Positions 1 through 11,422 of a stretch of 64,000 bases of DNA are shown here, one piece after another. The stretch covers positions 20,033,501 through 20,097,500 of the forward strand of contig CM072335.1 of assembly GCA_036874045.1 (NCBI GenBank). Direction: 5' to 3'. Below the pieces are notes generated by a model. That model saw only the letters and a program-made list of their open reading frames with translations. It ran no database searches and was not told the DNA's origin. Each line of letters opens with the position of its first letter. Within the stretch, counting starts at the first letter, position 1. Origin of the DNA: Cymodocea nodosa (Eukaryota; Streptophyta; Magnoliopsida; Alismatales; Cymodoceaceae). Position numbers and translations under genes: made by a program.

Positions 1-81
1 GTCTTATTTGCGAAATACAATTTTTTTCCTTACATTGATTTTTGCATTATCAAAATCCAGAGGTCCTTTCAATCTCCCCCT
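1..81 (-). repeat. Start of the 3' LTR of a SIRE-like copia element, cut by the window edge
   Basis: Read on the minus strand, an LTR begins with TTGAAAGGACC and the word TTTTGATAATGCAAAAA. The same start is seen at 38904, and a related TTTTGATAATGCAAAAA start lies in the copia LTR at 59607. It lies directly 3' of a purine tract and of the copia RNase H remnant, so it is the 3' LTR of that element. The rest of the LTR is outside the window. Confidence 0.65.
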
Positions 82-96
82 TTTTGATAATGGCAA
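82..96 (-). other. Polypurine tract of the left copia element
   Basis: The minus strand reads AAAAAGGGGGAGA immediately before the LTR start. This is the usual plus-strand primer position of a copia element. The bases 97-426 between this tract and the pol remnant are its 3' untranslated region; I see no convincing gene there. Confidence 0.6.
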
Positions 97-426
97 AAAC
101 CTTACAATATTTTACATGTATTTCTCTCCCTATATAGATATATAGATAAACGCACAAAGAAGGAATATGATACAGAAATTGAAATTGAAATTACTCAAAA
201 TGCTCTCCCTATTTTTGAGTTTACTCCCCTTATTTTACTACAACCTATTGAAATAATATTGGGTTTTTCTCTCCCTATTTTGCCACTTGTCAAAAGGAGT
301 ATAAGTTGAAATAATTGCATTTGGACAGTTCGTGGCTGTCCTGAAATTTGACTAAGTTGTTGTAAAAGAAAAAGGTTAGTAGAACAAGCTCCTAGTTGTG
401 AGCTTGTAGAGTAAATAAGCATTGAA

Positions 427-1426
427 TCATAAATCATACAAAGAAGAAATTCCTAAATTTCGTCTAATATGATTAAATGTAGATTCAGATAATGGTTTAG
501 TAAAAATATCTACTAATTGTTCTTTAGTAGAGACATATTCTAAAGAAATATGACCTTTTTCAACATGGTCTCTTAGAAAGTGGTGCCTAATCTCGATATG
601 TTTTGCTTTAGAGTGTAGGACTGCATTTTTGGAGAGATTTATGGTACTACTACTGTTACAGTAAATAATTGTATTCTGAAATTTAAGTTTATAATCTGAC
701 AATGTTTGTTGCATCCATAGAATCTATGCACAACATAAATCTATTGCCATGTATTCAACTTCAGTTGTAGAGAGTGCTATAGAATTCTGTTTTCTACTGA
801 ACCATGATACAAGAGAGTGACCAAGTAGTTGACATGTACCATTGGTGCTTTTTCTATCTGATTTGCATCCTGCATAATTTGCATCATTGTAACCTGTTAA
901 TATTAGATGACTCTATGATACATAAAATAAGCCAAAGTCTTTTGTACCCTGTAAATATTTAAAGATACGTTTGACTGCTTTTAAATGTGATGCTTTTGGA
1001 GAGGCTTGATATCTTGCACAGGCACATACACTGAACATTATGTCTGATCTACTAGCTATTAAATATAGAAGTGATCCAATCATGCCTCTATATTTCTTTT
1101 GATCTATAGAAGTGCTAGAGATATCTTTATCAAGCTTTTCATTTGAGTTCATAGGTGTATTAGCTTCTTTGGATTTTTCCATACCAAATTTTAAGAGAAT
1201 CTCTTTGTAGAATTTTTCTTGATTCAGAAAGATGCCATGTTGTAATTGATGAATTTGTAATCCTAGAAAGAATTTCAATTCTCCCATAAGTCTCATTTCG
1301 AATTCATTTTGGATTAAAATCTAAAAGTCATGATAGTTTCTCATTTGTGGTATCAAAAATAATATCAACATAAATCTGAATGATCAACATATGAGAATTT
1401 TCTGACTTGATAAAAAGAGTATTGCT
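427..1426 (-). pseudogene. Ty1/copia pol remnant (RT C-terminal part and RNase H)
   Basis: The minus strand encodes the end of a copia polyprotein. Reverse transcriptase runs from 1426 to about 915, with MGELKFFLGLQI and SLLYLIASRSDIMFSVC, the copia RT signatures. RNase H runs from about 900 to 427, with STTEVEYMA, KHIEIRHHFLRD and a final VDIFTKPL. The catalytic block at 1361-1375 reads IYVDI where the family has YVDD, so one catalytic aspartate codon has been lost. A frame change follows it near 1310 and stops occur near 715 and 910. The 5' part of pol is cut off at 1427 by a gypsy LTR. It is a dead SIRE/Tork-type copia copy; the lineage is from remembered motifs. Confidence 0.85.
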
Positions 1427-1814
1427 TGACAGTTGTTAACTTCTATTTTTAAACTTGTTTAATTTATCTTTATGCTTATATCAATAATTACTTTTAGAAG
1501 TAAACAAACAACCATTCACACAAATTAGATATTAATTCTAATTTGTATGTTAACTGCAAGTGCACAGTGTATATTGTATTTGTGTGCAAGTATAGGTCAA
1601 ACCCATAGAGATTGAGTAATAATTGTGTACTATTCCGATTTTTATATTGGAGTATAAATGTGTTCAGTAAGCACTCCGTTGAGTTACAGTTAACACAACG
1701 GACTTAGTTCGTTGAGTTATGGATAACTCAACGGATTAACCTCGTGGACTTAAGTTAACTCCATGAGCCTATCTTTCAAGTTAAATACTGTTATTTACAA
1801 AGGAATTCGACCAA
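1427..1814 (-). repeat. Gypsy LTR piece D, 3'-terminal part (minus)
   Basis: From TGACAGTTG this is the 3' end of the gypsy LTR in reverse. It includes the three-palindrome cluster at about 1674-1770 (GTTGAGTTA arms answered by TAACTCAAC). It lies inside the copia RT and is interrupted at 1815 by a solo LTR of the same family. It resumes at 3695. Confidence 0.8.
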
Positions 1815-3694
1815 TGTTTAGAATGAAAAAGTGCATAATATTAAGGGTTAAATGATGGTTAATTGCATAATATTTAGCTTATCATATAAGAATTAAGCCA
1901 TTATGTTATAATTGCACTGTTATATGCTTTAATGAAAGAATCTACATAATTTCTAGAAATTAGCATGAATTAAGTACATTTCTGAACTGTCGGTAAGTTG
2001 CAGGTTTGTAATTCTTAAGTATCTGAATTTTTTATTATTTCGGAGAGTTATATTTAAAGTATCGGACAATTATGTTTTAAACACTAAAAGAATATTTAGG
2101 TACATAGTAACAACTCGTTGAGTTAGTGAGTAAAAATTGTAAGTTGTATATCTGAACTCGTTAAGTTAGAATTATGCACGTGTTGAATTTAAATGCTTTA
2201 TTATGTTACATGAGATGCACATGTATAACTCGTTAAGTTAGCATAACTGTACACGTTGAGTTACTTGAATACACACTAAGGTAACGTGTTGTGTTAGTAG
2301 CTTATAAGTTATTTCTTTATTGCACGTGTTTTATAGTTAAATCAATGAAGTAAGTCCGTTGAGTTATCTGTAACTCCACGAACCATATATTTTCTAATAT
2401 GCCATTGTAGTAGTTACAGAAATAGGAACTTCGAAGGAAAACCACGATTGCATGTATCACGCAGGAATTCACTCATGGAATGAAGAAGAAATCACCATCG
2501 TTGATATGAATGAAGGAAATCCAACCGATCATGTAAGTAAGAGTAGTTACTACTGTAAGAAATATAAAAGATGAAGAAAAATTATGTATGCAATAGTGGA
2601 GAGCCACGCTAACTACAAGCAGCGTCGGAAGTTCCTTGAAGCTCCACACCACCACCACCAAAATCACCAACCATCAGAGGTCTGTGAGAATACTTTTCTA
2701 ATGTCGGGTCGATTTCGAGCCAAACACAGTGCCTGACAACCACTGTGAGGAGTGATCGCGTCGCGGGTAGGGAAGCCATTTTCATCAAGCACTAACTCAT
2801 ATCTCAGGAGATCGTAAAGCTTCTAGTATTGGTTTCAGGTTGATGCCAGTATGCTAAAGAGGAGATCATCTTGCAATTTTGGACTCGTGATTCTATAGGG
2901 AGAGGAGATAAGATTGTAAGTGATTAAGTTTTCAATGGTGTATTCATGTCACATGTAGTGACAGAAGCATTTACTATCAATAGAGATTTTTACATTTCAC
3001 CTTTCATTCATCTTCAGGAATATATCAAAACAAAAATACCAAAAACAACAAATTATCTATGTTTACGTTTAGTATTAAAGTGTTGTATTATTTGTTTTGT
3101 ATCATGAGTAATGTTATCATTGTCAGTATTGTGAATGTGTTATGTTTGTTTGATTTAGAAAATAGAAAATAGTTTTACAGTTTACTGAAATTGATTCATT
3201 CCAAATACTTAAAGATTTTAATGGTTACTGCTTGAAATATCTGAATGTTAGTAGTGCTTAATGATAAATCTAATATTAACTAACATTAAAGAGCTTAATT
3301 GATGTTATTTACAATCTGTAGAATTGCCTAATGGTTGGCCGAATTCCTCTATAATTAGCAATATTCAATTGAAAAAATTAGGCTCATGGAGTTAACTTAA
3401 GTCCACAAGGTTAGTCTATTGAGTTAGCCATAACTTCACGAACTAAGTCTGTTGTGTTAACTGTAACTCAACGGAGTGTTTACTAAACACATAAACTCCA
3501 ATATAAAAATTGAAACAATACACAATTCTTACTCAATTTCTATGGAATTGACCTGTACTTGCACAAAAATACAATATATATTGTGCACTTGCAGTTAAAA
3601 ATACAAATTGAAATTAATATCTAATTTGTGTGAAAGGTTGTTTGTTTATTTCTAAAAGTAATTATTTTCTGATTTAACCTTTCGCAACCAAACA
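1815..3694 (+). mobile_element. Solo LTR of the gypsy family (1880 bp)
   Basis: It starts TGTTTAGAATGAAAAAGTGC and ends CAACCAAACA. It interrupts LTR D within the word GGCCAACCATTGGGC. The flanks are ACCAA (1810-1814) and GCCAA (3695-3699), a 5-bp target duplication with one later change. No internal region is present, so it is a solo LTR left by LTR-LTR recombination. It contains CACGTGTT words and many imperfect palindromes. The minus-strand open frame at 2473-2670 inside it is not a gene. Confidence 0.9.
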
Positions 3695-4250
3695 GCCAAC
3701 CATTGGGCAGTTTTACAGAATGTAAAGAACATCAATTAAGCTTTTAATGTTAGCTAATATTAGATTTATCATTAAGCAACACTAATATTTAGATATTTCA
3801 AATAGTAACCATTAAAATCTTTAAGGATTTGGAACAATTCAATTTTAGTAAACTGTAAAACTAGTTTCTATTTTCTAAATCAAACAAACATAAAACATTT
3901 ACAATACTGACAATGATAACATTAATCACGATACAAAACAAACAATACAACACTCTAATACTAAATGTAAACATAGATAATTTGTTGTTTTTGATATTTT
4001 TGTTTTGATATGTTCTTGAAGATGAATGAAAGGTGAAATGTAAAAATCTCTATCGACAGTAAAAACTTCCGTCACTACATGTGATGCGATTACACCACTG
4101 AAAACTTAATCACTTACAATCCTGCCTCTTCTCCCTATAGAATTGCGAATCCAGAATTGTAAGATGATCTCTTCTTCAGCATACTAGTATCAATCCAAAA
4201 CTAAGGCTAGAAGCTTTACGATCTCCTAAGATATGAGTCGGTACTTGGTG
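3695..4250 (-). repeat. Gypsy LTR piece D, continued; truncated
   Basis: Reverse-orientation LTR sequence continues from the solo-LTR insertion and stops abruptly near 4250, inside the segment downstream of the LTR promoter. There it joins ORF1 sequence of element C. The missing half of the LTR indicates a deletion at this junction. Confidence 0.75.
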
Positions 4251-4319
4251 AATAGACTGAAGCATTTAAATGGGAAAGCACACATGATAGCTAACATTTT
4301 GATTAAAAATGTCTACCAA
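4251..4319 (+). pseudogene. ORF1 fragment of gypsy element C, left of the element B insertion
   Basis: The plus strand reads KHLNGKAHMIANILIKNVYQ, matching the ORF1 segments at 48570-48646 (+) and at about 12215-12285 (-). Frame and sequence continue exactly at 30123 after element B is removed. The last five bases, ACCAA (4315-4319), are repeated at 30118-30122 and form B's target duplication. Confidence 0.85.
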
Positions 4320-6485
4320 TGTTTGATTACCCAGCATGACACCAGAAAACCTGATTGGATCTCCAACAACGCACCAGAAAAACATGGATTTGTTAACTTC
4401 TGTTTTTACTTAGTTAATTGATCTTTATGCCTATTCTTTTTTTTTAGAAGTAAACAAACAACCTTTAACACAATTTAGATATTAATTCCAATTTGTATTT
4501 TAATTGCAAGTGCATAGTGTCTATTGTATTAATGTACAAGTACATGTCGATCTCATAGAGAATTGTTTAAGAATTGAGAACTGTTCCGTTTGTTAACAAT
4601 CAAATTTATATCTTCAATAAGCCCTCTGTTGAGTTACAGTTAACTCAACGTACATAGTTCGTTGAGTTATGGTTAACTTAATGGACTAACCTCGTGGACT
4701 TAAGTTAACTCCACGAGCCTGTCTTTTCTTTTTAATAATGCTATTTACAGAGGAATTCGGCTAACCATTGGGCGATTCCACAGATTGTAAATAACATCAA
4801 TTAAGCTCTTTAATGCTAGTAAACACTAGATTTATCATTAAGCATACTAACATTCAGATAATTCAAACAGTAACCATTAAAATCTTTAAGTCTTTTGAAC
4901 GAACTAATTTCAGTAAACTGTAAAACTAAAACAAATATAAAACAATCACAACACTGACAAAGATAACATTAATCACGATACAACACAAACAATACAACAC
5001 TCAAATACAAAATACAAACACAGATAAATTGTTTTTGGTATTTTTGTTTTAATATGAACATGAAAATGGGCGAAAGGTGAAATGTAAAGTAATCTCAATC
5101 GACAGTAAATACTTCCGTCACTACATGCGACGTGATTACACCACTGAAAATTAAACTACTTACAATTCTGTCTTCTCTCCCTATAGAATCGTGAGTCTAG
5201 AATTGCAAGATGATCTCCTCTTCAATATACAGGCATCAATCCGAAGCTAAGGCTAGAAGCTCTACGATCTCCTGAAATATGTGTCAGCGATTGGTGAAAA
5301 TGGCTTCCCTTCCCGCGATGCGATCACTCCTCACAGTGGTTGTTAGGCACTGTGTTTGGCTCAGAATCGACTCGACATCAAGAAAGTATCCTTACAGACC
5401 TCCAATGGTTGGTGATTATGGTGGTGGTAATGATGGTTGGTGTGATACTTCAGAGAATTGCTGACACTGTCTGTAGAAAGCTCGGTGCTCCTCCTCTATA
5501 TACATTGGCCATACCCATCGATCACACCTTTTACTTCTTTTACTTCTTTTCTTTTATATTTCTTCAGTGGTAACTGCTTCTACTTAAATGGTCGGTTGGA
5601 TTTCCTTCATTCATATAAACGATGATGCTTTCTTCTCCCTGTGCGATACTTGCAATCGTGGTTTTTCTTCCAACAGTCCTGTTTCTACAACCGCTACAGT
5701 GGCATATTAGAAAATAAATAGTTCGTGGAGTTACAGATAACTCAACGGACTTGTTTCGTTGATTTAACTATAAAACACATGCATAAATTTAACTATCCGA
5801 TGCTCAGGTGCATTTCAGATACTTACAGATAACTCACCGATATATAACTTAAGTAAATCTACCAGATCTCGACACGTGTCAACAACAGCTTAATAATAAT
5901 AAAAGAAACATTTCGGAGAGTTACAGGTCTAACTATCCGATGCTCAGATGCATTTCGGATAGTTAGAGATAACTCACCGAAAATCTACTTAAGTCACTTT
6001 CCCAAAACATGACACGTGTCCTTCATCTATTTTATAAATAAAAGGAGATTTCGAAGAGTTACACATATAACTATCCGATGCCCAGCTGCAATTTCGGATA
6101 GTTATAGATAACTCACCGAAAGTTCACTTTGAGTCATGCATTATGGTTTCGACACGTGTACTTCAAGAAGTAATAAACTATTCTTTTAAAACATAACTGT
6201 TCGGTAGTTTAAACATAACTATCTGATACATGTTCGGTATGTTAAACATAACTATCCGAAATATCAAAAAATTCGGATACCTAAGGATTTCACAGCCTGC
6301 AACTTACTAACAATTTAGAAATGTACTAAATTAACATTAATTCCACCAAATTAAGCAAATTCTTTAATTAGAGCTTATAACAGTGCAATTATAACATAAT
6401 AGCTTAATTCTCATATGATAAGCTAAATATTATGCAATTAACCATCATTTAACCGTTAATAATATACACTTTTTCATTCTAAACA
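4320..6485 (-). repeat. 3' LTR of element B (2166 bp)
   Basis: It runs from TGTTTGATTACCC at 4320 to CATTCTAAACA at 6485; read on the minus strand it starts TGTTTAGAATG. The part farthest from the internal region carries three adjacent palindromes (about 4623-4722). The U3 side (about 5720-6250) carries repeated CGGATAGTTA/TAACTATCCG arms with GACACGTGTC words between them. The small open frames at 5279-5573 lie antisense to the LTR and are shadows. By eye the U3 side resembles the other B LTR closely. Confidence 0.9.
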
Positions 6486-6500
6486 CTTCCCCCATACCTA
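6486..6500 (-). other. Polypurine tract of element B
   Basis: The minus strand reads AGGTATGGGGGAAG directly before the LTR start TGTTTAGAATG. The same position in element H (57381-57389) reads TAAGGGAAG. Confidence 0.8.
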
Positions 6501-8259
6501 AATTTTGCTAGTCCCTTAGCAAACTAAGATCTCATTAATGGGTCTTTCTAAAAGTACTAGAATTAATTTTTCCCCCCTTTTTTTTCTTCTATTCAGCATA
6601 AGAACTAGTATTATTATATAGATATTCTGTATGTTTCAGTAATCAACCTGCAAATATACTTAGAATATATGCAAATTACATACAAAGTATATCATCATCA
6701 CATAAGTATTAATTATCTTATCATGTTTTCTTCTTTTCATCATCTATCATCCTGAATTTTCCAATAAGATTTCTAGTAGAAATTTCAACAACATACTAAT
6801 CAAAGTACAATCCAATTCAATATGATTAAGACAAGTAGAATAAAGAATTGTATCTCCATTAAACAACTTCAAAAGTCAATTCTAGGTTCATATTTTAGCA
6901 ATTCTAGATAATAGAAAATATACTCAATTCATAAGATATCTGTATTTCACAAAACACTTGTATCTTTTCAAAACAGTATATGTATTTTTTTTGTACTTTA
7001 AAAGTTAATTTGACAAGCTTAAATCATATAGGAGCTTTCTAATGTACCCATGTAACGAACTTTCAGTCAACAATCCTAGATCTGATCAGGATCTTAGGTT
7101 GCCAGATTTCAAGAGTCCTTTTTCAGGTCAACAATCCTTACATACTTATCTGCTCAAGTACAAAAGGCTCATGATCAAACAAGTCAATAAACTCTCAATT
7201 TTTTTTTTTTTTTTACAAAACAAAGACATTAATCACATACTGTATATGTACGTATTTCATTAATATAGAAGCAATAAAACACCAATCTCATATAGTCCTG
7301 CTTCTATCATTTACTGTAAATATGAATCCATAACAATAAGCTCATACTTTTTCTGTAGTTTAGTAAGATCTACACATAAATCATTCTACAAGTTTAATCA
7401 GTCAAATTAAATGTATCTTTAATCATATGTATTTCATTTAATCTAGAATTCATATTTCAGCTCCTTCAGGACTTCAGATAATTTTTTTCATTAAGCATTC
7501 TGATTTCATTTTAAAATCATGAAACTGTTAAACTCATGAAATTCAGAAAAAAACATAAGATACTATATCTAGATTTGCATAAATAATAAATTCTATAGCA
7601 TCTTATATAGCCTTCTAAATATAACATTCAAGTAGTTACAGTTTATATAAAAAGAAATTTACAGTCTCAATTATCGGATAGTTACAGCAAGTTCATAAAA
7701 ATTTTCAATTTCTACAAAACTTTGCAGTACCATTTTAATTCCTTTAGTTAACAAACTTACATGGCTGTTACTTTAATTACCTCCCCCCATACCTACATTT
7801 TGCATTATCCTCAATGTAAAAGATTTGACAATAAATATAGTAATTGTAGCAGGCATGAATACAGTTTTGTTGATTTAGCACCTAACTCAACGAATGAGTT
7901 TAAATTTAAATTTAGGATAAGTAATCAGTTACATACCTTGTTTCATTTGTATCTCCTTCTACATATTCTGATTTTTGAATCTGAAAAACTTTTCATTCAC
8001 AGATAAAAGCAGAATATAAAACAAAATAACATTTAACAGATATTGATAAATTAGTGTCTTTTATGGAACCCATGCTCCTATGCTGCTGGTGGCTCACAAG
8101 CAAGCTAGTTGGTTTCCCAGAATAGATACCAACAAACTGGATTGATATTTTGTTTTTTTTTCTTTTATAAAATAAAAATGAAAACTACATTTTTCTCTTC
8201 TTTTTTTTTCAAAAAATAAATGCAGAATACACACAACATTAAACACACAAAATCACAGC
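6501..8259 (-). other. 3' untranslated region of element B
   Basis: About 1.75 kb of AT-rich sequence lies between the F-box stop and the terminal polypurine tract. I see no coding region. It holds one palindrome word (TAACTCAACGAA near 7885) and a second polypurine-like block at 7780-7795. The stretch from about 6970 to 6486 has a close relative at 56889-57389 in element H. Confidence 0.7.
7780..7795 (-). other. Second polypurine-like tract inside the 3' UTR
   Basis: The minus strand reads GTAGGTATGGGGGGAGG, preceded by GCAAAAT, nearly the same words as the terminal tract at 6486-6500. Element C has the same block at about 36078-36092. Its distance from the LTR (about 1.3 kb) means it is not the terminal primer. 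Confidence 0.55.
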
Positions 8260-9396
8260 TTAAGAACATGATTGAAAAGTAGAAACAAATGGAATAAATG
8301 TGTCAATCCAAGCAAACTTTTTAGGCAAAATTCTTCTTGCTATTAATCCTGTTTTAATGTAGTTCTTGTTCCTTCTTAATTTGTAAACGTGTAATATATT
8401 ATAAATTCTAAATACAAGTGTATTACCATTAATGATATGAAATGCAGAAAGGGATCGTTTTCGGTTCCAAGGTAATGTAGCAGTTTCTATTTCTACATCT
8501 ATTTCAATATATTCATCTTCCCACTTCCATTCATTTATGTCTTTCATAATTCATATTTGAAATTTCATCAATTCATCCCACCATCTTATCAAACATAAAG
8601 TAGGATCATCATATTCATTATACCACATTACTATTTGAATTTTATCAAATTCTGCAGATGGTGGTTTAGTTATTTCTCTCGGTATAGGTAAAATTTCTAT
8701 ATATTCATCATAACAATCTATGCTCACTATGTAGAAATCAGATCCAAATGCTATTGATATATCTGTGACTAGATATACATATCCATCAAGTATGACATAC
8801 ATGTTGTTAATTAATGATTTTTGGCCTAGATATATCATAATATTTTCAGTCCAAGATCTATTCAGAAAATTATACACACTTAAGGGTAAATCTTCACCCC
8901 AATTTCCTGTAGGTCTCCAATAATATAATTTTTCAAGAATGGTAGAATTTTTATCAGAAAATATTAAAGCTGACCCACAATTTACAGTTGGTACTTCATA
9001 TCTATTAGGTCTTCCTATATTCCATTCTTCTCTTGTTATAGGATTTCTTATCAAAATATCAGGTAATAGACTTGCATACCTTGGTTTGGTCCTGTATATG
9101 ATTAATCCTTCATCCATCCCCATAATATGATCTATTCCTTCTAATGTGTTGGGTGGAATTTTAGTAGTTTCTTCCATAGTTAGATATTCATGGTTAATTG
9201 AACTACGATTAAATGACCTCCATATGAATCCATCTCTAATCTTAGTCATTTTTGTAGCTTGTAGTCCCTAAATATATTTTTCTTCAATACAGTCTTTAAT
9301 TTCCTTTGATACACAACACAGCCTATACATATCTTTAGCTGATAAGTTACTCAGCACTTCCCTTAGTGCATCCAACGGTAATTGCATCAATTCCAT
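8260..9396 (-). pseudogene. F-box protein gene carried by element B
   Basis: One frame of 379 codons runs from ATG (9396) to TAA (8260) with no frameshift and two in-frame stops, one near residue 44 and one (TGG to TGA) between FQI and MKDINEW. Residues 1-45 form an F-box: LPLDALREVLSNL, then YRLCCVSKEIKDC. The rest resembles the F-box-associated C-terminal region, with the NPITREEW block typical of these proteins. F-box proteins join SKP1 in SCF ubiquitin ligases and choose substrates; that role is inferred from the family. A second copy sits at the same place in element C (34449-35588). It lies between gag and the 3' UTR, in the same direction as the element. No substrate can be named. Confidence 0.85.
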
Positions 9397-9581
9397 TTGT
9401 CGATTCTGTATAACATAAACAAAAATTTAGCAAAGACAAAAATTAACTTAACTACTACACACCCTCGTGGAGTTAGGGCATAACTCAACGGACTAAGTTC
9501 GTTGAGTTAAGGACTAACTCTATGATACTATTAACTATAAATAAACTTATATATACATATAGTTACTTCAGTTATGCTGCT
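9397..9581 (-). promoter_or_regulatory. Spacer between gag and F-box gene with palindromes and a TATA-like box
   Basis: Two linked palindromes lie at 9472-9524: a CTCGTGGAGTTA arm, then TAACTCAACGGAC, then GTTCGTTGAGTTA. The minus strand has TATATATAAG at about 9546-9555, some 150 bp before the F-box ATG. Element C has the same layout (34268-34282 and 34351-34384). A promoter role is inference; the region is AT-rich. Confidence 0.45.
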
Positions 9582-10905
9582 TCATTCAACTACCCTCCCA
9601 GAAGAGGTATCAATTTCATTAACAGTTCTATTGGTAGGGTTAGGTATTGCTTGTACTGGCAATCCTCTAGTAGGTCTAACTTCCATTGATTCCTTCTGTC
9701 TAACTGGTATATTTCTATTCTAATTTTGAATTGTAGCATTTTCAAATACAAAATCTAGACGATTGTTTAATTGTTGGATTATCTTTTCTAATTTCTCTAT
9801 TCTAGATCCTTGTTCAAGTAATGCTTCGTAACTTATATTCTTTTCATTTACATTTTCTCCTCCTTGGAAATTGTTGTTTCTCTAAGATAAATTCGGGTGA
9901 TTTCTCCAATTAGGGTTATAAGAGTTTCCAAAGTTATCTAATATCATTTACATTTATGTTTGCATTCTTTTCTGCTAGCTTTTGATTTAATGATAACTCT
10001 TCTATTTTCTTTGTTAATTTAGTTAATTTCACTTCAAGCATAGTACTTGAATCTATTTCATGTATTCCTCTTAGCAATATTTTTTTATCTGCAATAGCTT
10101 CAGCTGAGTTTTCCCACTATGCAATTCCTTTTGCAAAGTTTTCTAAATAAGACCATGCTTCTTCACTACATAGTTTCAGAAATCCATTTTGACAAGTAGA
10201 TTCTAATAAAGATTTTGTTGAAACATCTATGCCTTCATAAATTATACTTATTAATTGTGCTTTACTCATTGCATGATGTGGACATTGAGTCAGTAAATCT
10301 TTAAATCTTTCAAAATATTTCCAAAATGATTCACCCTGTTTCTGGCTACACATTAATATTTCTTTTTTCTTTTTAATCGTTTGATGTGTTGGATAATATT
10401 TTTCCAGAAAAATAGAGCAAAATTCAGTCTATGTAGAAATTGAATCAGGTGACAAAGTATATAACCATCTCTTAGCTGTGTCTTTTAAAGAAAAAGGGAT
10501 ATATCTAAGTTTAATAGCATCTATACTCATGTTCTGCATTTTCATCATTTGACAAACTTCATTAAATTCTCTAAGGAAATAATAAGTATTCTCTCTTTCT
10601 AATCCATGAAAATGTGGCAATTGACTAATATAATTAGATTTCAGTTCAAACCTATCTCCCTCAAAGTTTGGCAATCGAATACATGAAGGTTCATCAACTA
10701 ATTCAGGATATGGAATTTCTCCTAATGATTTTTCTACTAGAGCAGCCATCTCTATGTTCTCTTTTAAAGAAAGGTTAGCTACACCCCAAAAAATTTCGTT
10801 AAAGTCCATTTTAGAAAATGTTTCAGTACGCCTCTATGTTGAATATTCCTGGTTAGGTGTTGTTACTAATCGTTTAGTGCTCAGAGAACTAGTCCATGTG
10901 CTCAT
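9582..10905 (-). pseudogene. Capsid-type gag of element B, located 3' of pol
   Basis: The start is ATG at 10905 (MSTWTSSLSTKRL) and the stop TGA at 9582. Residues ~100-270 match the plant retrotransposon gag (capsid) domain: LRYIPFSLKDTAKRWLYTL, ILMCSQKQGESFWKYFERF and IIYEGIDVSTKSLLES. A coiled-coil stretch follows (LTKKIEELSLNQKLAEKN), then a decayed SYNPN-HPNLSW block like that of Athila gags. No CX2CX4HX4C zinc knuckle is present where Athila-type gags carry one. There are several in-frame stops, and a deletion near 9945 breaks the frame relative to element C. It lies downstream of pol and ORF1, whereas gypsy gags are normally first. Confidence 0.85.
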
Positions 10906-11210
10906 AAATAAATAGTAGAAGATTAATTACATACTAGTCTGAAGCTTTCCATTCAGTAAATATTTGTTGACGGATGAAGTTGAATCAGCTGCTTCTCCTT
11001 CCAGTTCCTCCAACGCTTTTCTCCTTACTTTTAAAAGTGTTGGTAACTCGTAAATAACATTCTAGTTTATATATATAATGCACATCCATGATGTGAATAA
11101 ATCTCATTGCAAGAACGTGTCTTGCAACGTGCATCGTGGTTCCTGTTTTTAAGGGTACGTGTACCACTATTAATTTCAAATTTTGGTAACCACTAAATTG
11201 ACGAAGTTTC
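10906..11210 (-). promoter_or_regulatory. Leader of the capsid gag with a TATA box (11067-11078)
   Basis: The minus strand reads GCATTATATATATAAACTAG about 165 bp before the gag ATG. Elements C (TATAAATA, 32690-32697) and H (TATAAATA, 49798-49805) have a TATA box 185 bp before the same ATG, in a well-conserved leader. This suggests a separate internal promoter for gag. It has not been shown to be transcribed. Confidence 0.5.
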
Positions 11211-11422
11211 GTTCGTGGTTAAAAGAATAACCGTTCTACTTAATCCACGAACTAACCTCGTTGAGTTACAGATAACTCAATGGAACAAAGTCGGTTATTG
11301 TTGCTAACTCCACGAACTAACTTCGTTGAGTTATAGATAACCCAACGGAGTGACCCTATATTATATTACTTACCTCATGGAGTTAAGCTTAACTCAACGA
11401 ACTTACTTCGTTGAGTTAACAC
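11211..11422. repeat. Palindrome cluster between ORF1 and gag (element B)
   Basis: Four or more imperfect palindromes follow one another. Arms such as CTCGTTGAGTTA, CTTCGTTGAGTTA and CATGGAGTTA are answered by TAACTCAATGG, TAACCCAACGGAG and TAACTCAACGAA. Loops are 3-6 bases. The same cluster is at 49455-49662 in element H. Confidence 0.8.

Noticed and set aside
195..437. Env-like ORF after the left copia pol
   Set aside because: The 80-codon frame has no membrane segment or domain and overlaps the end of RNase H and the 3' UTR.
4620..4722. Regular palindromic repeats resembling a CRISPR array
   Set aside because: Units differ in sequence and spacing, spacers are not unique, the DNA is eukaryotic and the repeats lie inside LTRs and inter-ORF spacers.
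8260..9396. A normal host F-box gene with retroelements around it
   Set aside because: The same gene is at the same element position in two separate insertions (B and C), with homologous spacers on both sides, so it travels with the element.
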